A stretch of 12,081 nt of DNA from an uncultured Treponema sp. (GTDB lineage Bacteria; Spirochaetota; Spirochaetia; Treponematales; Treponemataceae), in assembly GCA_947165795.1 (NCBI GenBank), contig CAMVBP010000041.1, positions 1-12,081 on the forward strand. Direction: 5' to 3'. Both the position numbers and the translations under genes were made by a program. The notes beneath the pieces are model-generated. The model was given only the letters and a program-made list of their open reading frames with translations. It was not told the DNA's origin and did not search any database. Each line of letters begins with the position of its first letter. Within the stretch, counting starts at the first letter, position 1. This document shows positions 6,991 to 12,081 of the stretch, one piece after another.

Positions 6991-7139
6991 CAGGCATGGC
7001 AGAAAATAAACTAATTCTCTGCCGCCCTGCGTTATATTTACCAATCCAGCTTTTCACGGTTCCGCTATCGCTTCATTCCCGCTTTGTAAACAAAGCGGGA
7101 ACTGCAGGCAGCCGTTACAATCTGGGCTAGTCTCCTGCA
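6991..7139. repeat. Cluster of three GC-rich hairpins in the malG-amylase spacer
   Basis: The 206-base spacer contains no gene but is strongly structured. The first stem is GGCAGA (6998-7003) with TCTGCC (7018-7023), extended by CAGGC with GCCCTG outside. The second is a perfect 11-bp stem, TTCCCGCTTTG (7076-7086) with CAAAGCGGGAA (7091-7101), around TAAA. The third is TGCAGG (7103-7108) with CCTGCA (7134-7139), with a nested AGCC/GGCT. None has a following T run, so they are not ordinary terminators. The GC-rich look and the shared word CCCGCTTT with the 292-436 element suggest repeat-derived DNA. Its role could be mRNA processing or stability between malG and the amylase gene. Confidence 0.55.
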
Positions 7140-7184
7140 CGCGGAATACACGGAAACTAACTAACGTAAGTTATTTTAATCACT

Positions 7185-8801
7185 ATGAAATTCATTTCCA
7201 AAAAATCACAATTCAAAAAAATCTTATTAATACTTTCAGTAATTTTTTATTTGGCAGGCATAACTTCATGCGCAAAAAATTCTTCTGCAACTTCAAAAAC
7301 AGCAAGAGAATTAAATCCGCGGCAGGGAGTTTATTACAGCCTTTTTGTACGTTCCTTTGCCGACAGCGATAAAGACGGGATCGGCGACTTTAACGGAATT
7401 ACACAAAAACTCGATTACCTCAGCGAGCTTGGAATTTCCGGAATCTGGCTTCTACCGATTTATCCGTCGCATTCTTATCACGGCTACGATGTAGACAACT
7501 ATTACATGGTAAATCCTGATTACGGCACTATGGAAGATTTTGAAAACCTGGTGAAGGCCTGCAACGAACGCGGAATTGCCGTAATGCTTGATATTACATT
7601 CAATCATTCATCTTCAAACAACGAATGGTTTACGGCATCAAAAAATCCGGAAGATCCGCACCGCGCCTGGTACCACTGGATTTCTGAGAATCCAGTAAAC
7701 GAAAATACAGGAAACGTAAAAGACTATTCTTTAAATCAACAAATCTGGGGCCACGCATTGTGGAACAAAGTTGGAAATTCATATTACGCCGGAGAATTTT
7801 ACGAAGGCATGCCCGACTTCAACCTTGACTGCCCGGAACTTAGAAAAGAGCTGAAAAACGTTTTAAAGTTCTGGACAGACAAAGGAGTTTCAGGCTTCCG
7901 TTTTGACGCCGCAGGTCACATTTACGATAAAATAAAAATGCCTAACGGTTTTATAACTTCAACAGAATCTGCAAATGAATTTTGGAAAGAAATTACCGAA
8001 TATCTTGAAGAAATTAATCCGCAGAATTACAGCGTAGGCGAAGTTTGGGATCATACAAATATTCGCGCACAGGCGCTCGGCGGCTTAAATTCAGTCTTTC
8101 ATTTTGACATGGGCGATGTCTATATTCTGGAAAGAATAAAACAGAACGACGACGGAAATAATATTTATGCACAAATAATATATAACGACCTTCTCGCCTA
8201 CTCGCGACAAAACCCGGATTATATAGACGCACCATTTTTATCAAATCATGATCAGAGCAGAATTGCAGGCCTCTTAAAAGGCAACACGGAAGAGCTTAAG
8301 CTTGCAGCAGGAATGTACATTCTTACACAGGGAATTCCATTTGTTTACTACGGCGAAGAAATTGGAATGATGAGCGGTACAAAAGACGAAACAAAGCGAA
8401 CACCATTTTTGTGGGGCGGCAACGACAAATACCAGACGTCGTGGGCAAATGAACAGGACTGCATTTACAACAAAAAAACTAAAAGCCTTAAAGAGCAGCT
8501 TAAAGATAAAAATTCACTTACAAATTATTACATTAATCTTATAAACTTCAGAAATTCCTGCAGCGCATTCAACGGAAAATTCGAAGTTTTTGATGTAAAC
8601 AACAGTGCAGTTTCTTCATGGATTATGAAAAACGAAAAACAATCTGCACTTGTGCTTAATAATGTTTCTGCAGGCGACACAACTGTTTCAGTGGATTTGC
8701 CGGTTAATTTTCCGCCGGACTTTAGCACAAACGAGGTTAAAAAAAATAAAGACGGAACCATTACAATTCCGCCTTTAACAACAGCAGTATTCTGCTTTTA
8801 G
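7185..8801 (+). CDS. Lipoprotein GH13 alpha-amylase / alpha-glucosidase
   Basis: The product is 538 residues. A lipoprotein signal peptide (KKILLILSVIFYLAG, lipobox ITSC, Cys29) places it on a membrane outside the cytoplasm. The GH13 barrel follows from QGVYYSLFVRSF (47-58). A calcium-binding loop DSDKDGIGD spans 60-68. Region I is DITFNH (136-141). Region II is GFRFDAAGH, with nucleophile Asp241. Region III is VGEVWD, with acid/base Glu286. Region IV is NHD (354-356). Region V is MPDFN (209-213), which recalls the MPDLN mark of the GH13_36 group between oligo-1,6-glucosidases and neopullulanases. A C-terminal beta domain starts near 465. It probably cuts starch or maltodextrin into oligosaccharides for the importer. 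The ribosome binding site is weak. I see no promoter of its own, so expression may depend on read-through from malG. It ends three bases from the convergent reductase gene. Confidence 0.93.
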   Translation: MKFISKKSQFKKILLILSVIFYLAGITSCAKNSSATSKTARELNPRQGVYYSLFVRSFADSDKDGIGDFNGITQKLDYLSELGISGIWLLPIYPSHSYHGYDVDNYYMVNPDYGTMEDFENLVKACNERGIAVMLDITFNHSSSNNEWFTASKNPEDPHRAWYHWISENPVNENTGNVKDYSLNQQIWGHALWNKVGNSYYAGEFYEGMPDFNLDCPELRKELKNVLKFWTDKGVSGFRFDAAGHIYDKIKMPNGFITSTESANEFWKEITEYLEEINPQNYSVGEVWDHTNIRAQALGGLNSVFHFDMGDVYILERIKQNDDGNNIYAQIIYNDLLAYSRQNPDYIDAPFLSNHDQSRIAGLLKGNTEELKLAAGMYILTQGIPFVYYGEEIGMMSGTKDETKRTPFLWGGNDKYQTSWANEQDCIYNKKTKSLKEQLKDKNSLTNYYINLINFRNSCSAFNGKFEVFDVNNSAVSSWIMKNEKQSALVLNNVSAGDTTVSVDLPVNFPPDFSTNEVKKNKDGTITIPPLTTAVFCF

Positions 8802-8804
8802 TTA

Positions 8805-9362
8805 TTACAGCAAAGCTTTTCCATCGCTAAAAGCATTTCCTACAGTCTGACCGAGTTCAACATATTTGTGTCTTACACAATCATATGTAATCGGCTTTAA
8901 TTTTGTAACGTCAATTTCGCCGTCGGTCAGAACACTTTCATCGGCAGAAACATTTATAATATTTCCAACCATGCAGCCTGTTGTAACATCATAACTTACA
9001 AGTTCACATTCAAGGCACATAGGAAGCTCGTTAATTACAGGCGCATCAACAAATTCAGATTTAGTAACAGTAAAGCCTGCTTTTGCAATTTTTTCTGGCT
9101 CTTTATTTCCGGACGCAATTCCAAAATAATCGCACTCTTTTACATGAGCGGCATCTGCCATACTTACCGTAAATGCTTTTTTCAAAATTAAATTTAATGC
9201 AGTTTTATGTTCAGGAGAAATACAAATTGCAATCTGATTATCATCATGTATTCCTCCCCATGCTGCATTCATGGCATTTGGCTTTCCGTTTTCATCATAA
9301 GTAGCAATTATAAAAACAGGCATCGGGTAAAGACAAGTTTTTTTACCGAAATTCTTTTTCAT
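8805..9362 (-). CDS. Flavin reductase-like (FMN-binding split barrel) protein
   Basis: The product is 185 residues, matching the flavin reductase-like/flavoredoxin family (about 190). Characteristic stretches are the N-terminal YPMPVFIIATYDENGKPNAM (residues 12-31), then NAAWGG, ISPEHKTALNLI, FTVSMAD, and the later IASGNKEPEKIAKAGF and ELPMCLECELV. Members bind FMN and transfer electrons in the cytoplasm; the partner and true substrate are unknown here. The start at 9362 is chosen because AGGAGG lies six bases upstream (9369-9374). A longer frame to 9449 would read through hairpin-rich leader sequence and add 29 residues rich in arginine and aromatic residues unlike the family. The gene converges on the amylase gene and has no evident link to maltodextrin use. 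Confidence 0.88.
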   Translation of the reverse strand: MKKNFGKKTCLYPMPVFIIATYDENGKPNAMNAAWGGIHDDNQIAICISPEHKTALNLILKKAFTVSMADAAHVKECDYFGIASGNKEPEKIAKAGFTVTKSEFVDAPVINELPMCLECELVSYDVTTGCMVGNIINVSADESVLTDGEIDVTKLKPITYDCVRHKYVELGQTVGNAFSDGKALL

Positions 9363-9368
9363 TCTATT

Positions 9369-9374
9369 CCTCCT
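9369..9374 (-). promoter_or_regulatory. Shine-Dalgarno site that fixes the reductase start
   Basis: AGGAGG on the minus strand is six bases from the ATG at 9362, an ideal distance. No such site precedes the in-frame upstream ATG at 9449. Confidence 0.85.
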
Positions 9375-9380
9375 AAAACT

Positions 9381-9442
9381 CCGCGTTAGCGGTCGCGCAT
9401 GGATGCGCGATATATGCAGCTTTTGCCAACGGCAAAACTGCA
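9381..9442. repeat. Three adjacent hairpins in the reductase leader
   Basis: CCGC-GTTA-GCGG occupies 9381-9392. It is followed at once by TCGCGCAT-GG-ATGCGCGA (9393-9410). Then comes TGCAG, a bulged C and TTTTGCC-AAC-GGCAAAA-CTGCA (9415-9442), a 12-pair stem. The set sits just upstream of the reductase Shine-Dalgarno site and is GC-rich against AT-rich surroundings. It may be a repeat insertion or a leader structure affecting reductase expression. Confidence 0.6.
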
Positions 9443-9482
9443 GTTGCAAAAAATATTTTAAAGACGACTTTTGTTATTAACA

Positions 9483-9512
9483 ATAATATATTTCCCTCAA
9501 ATAAAAAAGCAA
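9483..9512 (-). promoter_or_regulatory. Possible promoter of the reductase gene
   Basis: On the minus strand TTGCTT (9507-9512), an 18-base spacer and TATTAT (9483-9488) could drive the reductase, giving a leader that contains all three hairpins. The region is so AT-rich that other matches exist, for example a TATAAT further upstream, so this is tentative. Confidence 0.3.
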
Positions 9513-9567
9513 TAAATTATAAAGCTGATTTCTTTGGGAAAAAATCCGGCGCTAGAAATTTTCATAT

Positions 9568-9598
9568 ATATAATATAGAATATTATTCTATATTATAT
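9568..9598. promoter_or_regulatory. Perfect 31-base AT palindrome upstream of the adenylate cyclase gene
   Basis: ATATAATATAGAATA (9568-9582), one T, and TATTCTATATTATAT (9584-9598) form a perfect 15-bp inverted repeat centred 38 bases before the cyclase start. It contains TATAAT on the plus strand (9569-9574) and, by symmetry, TATAAT on the minus strand (9592-9597). No good -35 box is visible at the proper distance for the plus-strand copy. It could be an operator for a dimeric regulator, a promoter core, or a cruciform-prone or leader hairpin. Confidence 0.6.
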
Positions 9599-9620
9599 TC
9601 TAAAAAACTGGAATCTTAAA

Positions 9621-11930
9621 ATGAAAAACAAAGTATCTAAAGCAAAAAAATCTAAAATATCATTAAAAGGAAAAATCAAATTTAATTCAAAAAAGTTCTT
9701 TTTCTTTTTCTGCAGAATTATTCCTGCTGCAATGATGATTGCACTTTTTTTACTTCCTATGGGAATGGAAAGCATAAGTCTTGGCGATTCAGAAAGCACT
9801 GCAAATCTTATTTATCCTTACCTGCTTCCATTTACACAGGCTTCTTCTATTCAGGAAAGCGCTCTTCATCTTGTATACTTTATGATTTATTTTGTACCGT
9901 TTACAGGACTGTTCCTTTTAATTTCGCTTTTTATAAAAGGAAAGGTTAATACGGTTCTTTATGTGCTTACATATATAAGCCTTACTTTCTATCTTTTCTG
10001 TTCGATTACCTGTCTTATAATTTTTGCTAACTGCTGGCGCTGGTTCCTCCATTTGCCAATTACAGTTTACGCCTCGTTTGGAGCCGCATTTATTTCTCAT
10101 GCCTTTATGTCTATTTTTGGAATTCTGTTCTTACGTGAAATGAATCCTGAATTTGCTGAATACAAAAAGATTCAGGCTGAATCAAAACAAAAAACAAAAA
10201 TTTCAATTAAGACAAAACTCACTCTTACAATCATAAGCGTTATTGCCGTAATTATGGTAATCTTTACAATTCTTATTCTGCGAAGCTACAACAAAATGTT
10301 TACGGAAGCAGTAAGCGATGTAGGACGTTCACAGGCAGAACAGACTTCTACAGTTTATGATTCTGCAGACGGAAAATACGAAAAGATTGCACCTTACTTT
10401 ACACAGCAGAAAGAAGCAAACAGTTATGCAGACTGTCCTTTTGAACGAATTGATATTATTACAGCAAGCGTTCCTGGAAACATTATTTTCCAGAAAGAAG
10501 GAGATAAAGTTTCTTTTGTTGCTAATGAAGATGGAAGTGAAGTTACAATCGACAATATCGCATGGCCTGAATATGACGTATTCTCTTATACAACTGCAAC
10601 AGGCCACGTAAAAGACATTCCTGATACAGAGAAAAAAATCAGTGCAGAAAAAGCCCGTGAATATTTTACAAACTTTATGAATGGTACTTATAAAAAGCAG
10701 CCGGTTTTGGACGGAGAATTATGTAAATATATTTACCCTGTTTCTTTTACACGCAAAGCCGGATTTAAACTTGTAGGTTTCTCTATTGTAACTTACAAAA
10801 CAGAAATCCTTATGCGTTCATATTTCCACGTAAAGATTTATGTTTATACAATGGTTGTAATGTTCCTTTACATTGCAATTATTTTTGCACTTCTTATTGC
10901 AGACTTTATTACAAATCCTCTTTTATATCTTAAGACTAACGTTCGTAAGTCTTCAAACACACTCGAAGAAATCCTCGACGGAAATTCAAAGATTTCTGCT
11001 GAACAGCTTACATTTATAGATTCAATTAAAACACGCGACGAAACAAAAGACCTGTCTAAAGAAATTAAAAACATGGTTGGAATTATACGGGGAATAATTC
11101 CATACATTTCGTTCTCTACCCTTCAGGCAGCAGATAAGGATATTAAAAAATCTACAACGTCGCGCGAACTGTGTTTCCTGTTTACAGATATCCGCGGCTT
11201 TACAACACTTTGCGAAGGAAAACAGCCAAAGGATGTTGTAGAAATTTTAAATCACTATCTTGATATTGAAACAGAAATTATTTTAAACAACGGCGGAGAT
11301 ATTGATAAATTCGTTGGCGACGAAATGATGGCTTTCTTTGCCGGTCCTAAAAAGGAATATAATGCATGTAAGGCAGCTATGGAAATTCGTGCTGCAATGC
11401 GCGCACAGCAGCAGCAGGCTTTAGCAGACGGTTCAGACTACATTTCTATGGGAATCGGTATAAACACAGGAAAAGTCGTATTCGGTTCTGTAGGGGCTAG
11501 AAGCCGCATGGACTTTACTTCAATCGGAGATACAGTAAATCTTGCTGCACGTCTTGAAGGCGCAAATAAAGCTTATGGTTCAAAGGCAATAATTACAGAA
11601 GCAGTTTTTGACAAGCTTAAAGATTCCTTTGTCTGCCGAGAGCTTGATTTTATTAAGGTTAAAGGAAAAAATGAACCTGTTCGTATTTATGAAATTCTTC
11701 AGACAAAGGCAGCCGCAGTGGACAAGCTTTTTGAAATAAAAGACCTGTTCGAAAAAGGACTGGAAGCTTACCGCAAGCAATCCTGGGATAAGGCCGAAGA
11801 AATGTTCCAGCTATGTAACGAAAAGTATCAGGACATGCCATCTGTAGTATTCATTGACCGTATAGCACACTTTAAAACAAACCCACCTCCAAAGAAGTGG
11901 GATGGTGTATTTGAAATGAAGGTTAAGTAA
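9621..11930 (+). CDS. Membrane-bound class III adenylate cyclase
   Basis: The product is 769 residues and makes cyclic AMP from ATP at the inner membrane. Four N-terminal membrane segments lie near 31-49, 82-105, 110-136 and 146-171. A fifth at about 198-220 and a sixth at about 403-429 bracket an extracytoplasmic domain of roughly 180 residues that I do not recognise. A HAMP-like linker (about 430-482) leads to the cyclase domain (about 514-690). Metal-binding Asp523 (FTDIRGF) and Asp567 (VGDEMM), Lys563 and Thr633 at the purine-selecting positions, Asn640 and Arg644 are all present. The Lys/Thr pair fits class IIIb adenylate rather than guanylate cyclases. A helical TPR-like tail covers about 703-769. 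The ribosome binding site is weak (GGA at 9610-9612). A membrane-protein gene follows 22 bases downstream, probably co-transcribed. The sensed signal is unknown. Confidence 0.92.
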   Translation: MKNKVSKAKKSKISLKGKIKFNSKKFFFFFCRIIPAAMMIALFLLPMGMESISLGDSESTANLIYPYLLPFTQASSIQESALHLVYFMIYFVPFTGLFLLISLFIKGKVNTVLYVLTYISLTFYLFCSITCLIIFANCWRWFLHLPITVYASFGAAFISHAFMSIFGILFLREMNPEFAEYKKIQAESKQKTKISIKTKLTLTIISVIAVIMVIFTILILRSYNKMFTEAVSDVGRSQAEQTSTVYDSADGKYEKIAPYFTQQKEANSYADCPFERIDIITASVPGNIIFQKEGDKVSFVANEDGSEVTIDNIAWPEYDVFSYTTATGHVKDIPDTEKKISAEKAREYFTNFMNGTYKKQPVLDGELCKYIYPVSFTRKAGFKLVGFSIVTYKTEILMRSYFHVKIYVYTMVVMFLYIAIIFALLIADFITNPLLYLKTNVRKSSNTLEEILDGNSKISAEQLTFIDSIKTRDETKDLSKEIKNMVGIIRGIIPYISFSTLQAADKDIKKSTTSRELCFLFTDIRGFTTLCEGKQPKDVVEILNHYLDIETEIILNNGGDIDKFVGDEMMAFFAGPKKEYNACKAAMEIRAAMRAQQQQALADGSDYISMGIGINTGKVVFGSVGARSRMDFTSIGDTVNLAARLEGANKAYGSKAIITEAVFDKLKDSFVCRELDFIKVKGKNEPVRIYEILQTKAAAVDKLFEIKDLFEKGLEAYRKQSWDKAEEMFQLCNEKYQDMPSVVFIDRIAHFKTNPPPKKWDGVFEMKVK

Positions 11931-11952
11931 TATAAAAAAGGATTTTTTAATT

Positions 11953-12081
11953 ATGGATGAAAAAACTAACGTAAAACCAATCAGCCCTCTGCTCCACAGA
12001 AATGTGCTTGGCGCACTTGGAATGCTGCTGCCTGTTATCAGTATTATTGGCGGGCTTTTTGTAAGAAACAAGCCGGATTCG
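11953..12081 (+). CDS. Unidentified membrane protein, N-terminal part (cut by window edge)
   Basis: An open frame of 43 codons runs off the window end, starting MDEKTNVKPISPLLHRNVLG. AAGGA at 11938-11942 lies ten bases before the ATG. Residues about 18-37 (VLGALGMLLPVISIIGGLFV) form a clear membrane segment with an Arg-Asn-Lys end. The gene begins 22 bases after the adenylate cyclase stop on the same strand, so the two probably share a transcript. I do not recognise the family from this fragment. Confidence 0.7.
   Translation, partial: MDEKTNVKPISPLLHRNVLGALGMLLPVISIIGGLFVRNKPDS

Noticed and set aside
8783..8799. AGCAG-TATT-CTGCT hairpin followed by four T at the amylase stop codon as a terminator
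   Set aside because: A five-pair stem with a short T run inside coding sequence is too weak to call; it may still contribute to ending the convergent transcripts.
9363..9449. 29-residue N-terminal extension of the flavin reductase
   Set aside because: It is translated hairpin sequence with an unusual composition, and the AGGAGG site clearly supports the start at 9362.
11934..11948. A6-GGA-T6 inverted repeat before the last gene as a regulatory hairpin hiding the ribosome binding site
   Set aside because: An AT-only six-pair stem with a three-base loop is weak and common in such DNA; noted but not claimed.

Overview
The window is AT-rich bacterial DNA and most likely comes from a spirochaete of the genus Treponema, of the gut or rumen carbohydrate-fermenting type. 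This is an inference from lipoprotein-rich sugar uptake, the style of the class III adenylate cyclase with its helical C-terminal tail, and the codon choice. No rRNA or marker gene is present to prove it. The window is mainly a maltodextrin (starch-breakdown) uptake and degradation locus, flanked by housekeeping and signalling genes.

Layout: (1) 1-127, minus strand, the 5' end of triosephosphate isomerase (tpiA). (2) 128-461, a long spacer holding the tpiA promoter and a 145-bp imperfect palindrome that looks like a mobile or repetitive element. (3) 462-1358, minus strand, an AraC-family regulator with a cupin domain and a TTG start. (4) 1514-3340, a cytoplasmic GH13 cyclomaltodextrinase/neopullulanase, transcribed away from the regulator with overlapping promoters. 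(5) 3492-6978, an ABC importer: a lipoprotein solute-binding protein (malE-like), then two permeases (malF- and malG-like). A structured malE leader and a terminator-like hairpin between malE and malF probably set their expression ratio. (6) 7185-8801, a lipoprotein GH13 alpha-amylase/alpha-glucosidase. (7) 8805-9362, minus strand, a flavin reductase-like protein. (8) 9621-11930, a membrane-bound class III adenylate cyclase with an extracytoplasmic domain. (9) 11953 to the end, the start of an unidentified membrane protein.

A plausible working model is that the lipoprotein amylase cuts starch or maltodextrin outside the cytoplasm and the MalE-like lipoprotein captures the oligosaccharides. 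MalF/MalG would then import them, powered by an ATPase that is not encoded here and is probably a shared MsmX/UgpC-type protein. The cytoplasmic GH13 enzyme would shorten them to glucose and maltose. The AraC-type protein probably controls the locus.

I do not see a clearly novel multi-gene system. The less ordinary content is in the spacers: GC-rich hairpin clusters at 292-436, 6991-7139 and 9381-9442, a 31-bp AT palindrome just before the cyclase gene, and a long imperfect stem in the malE leader.
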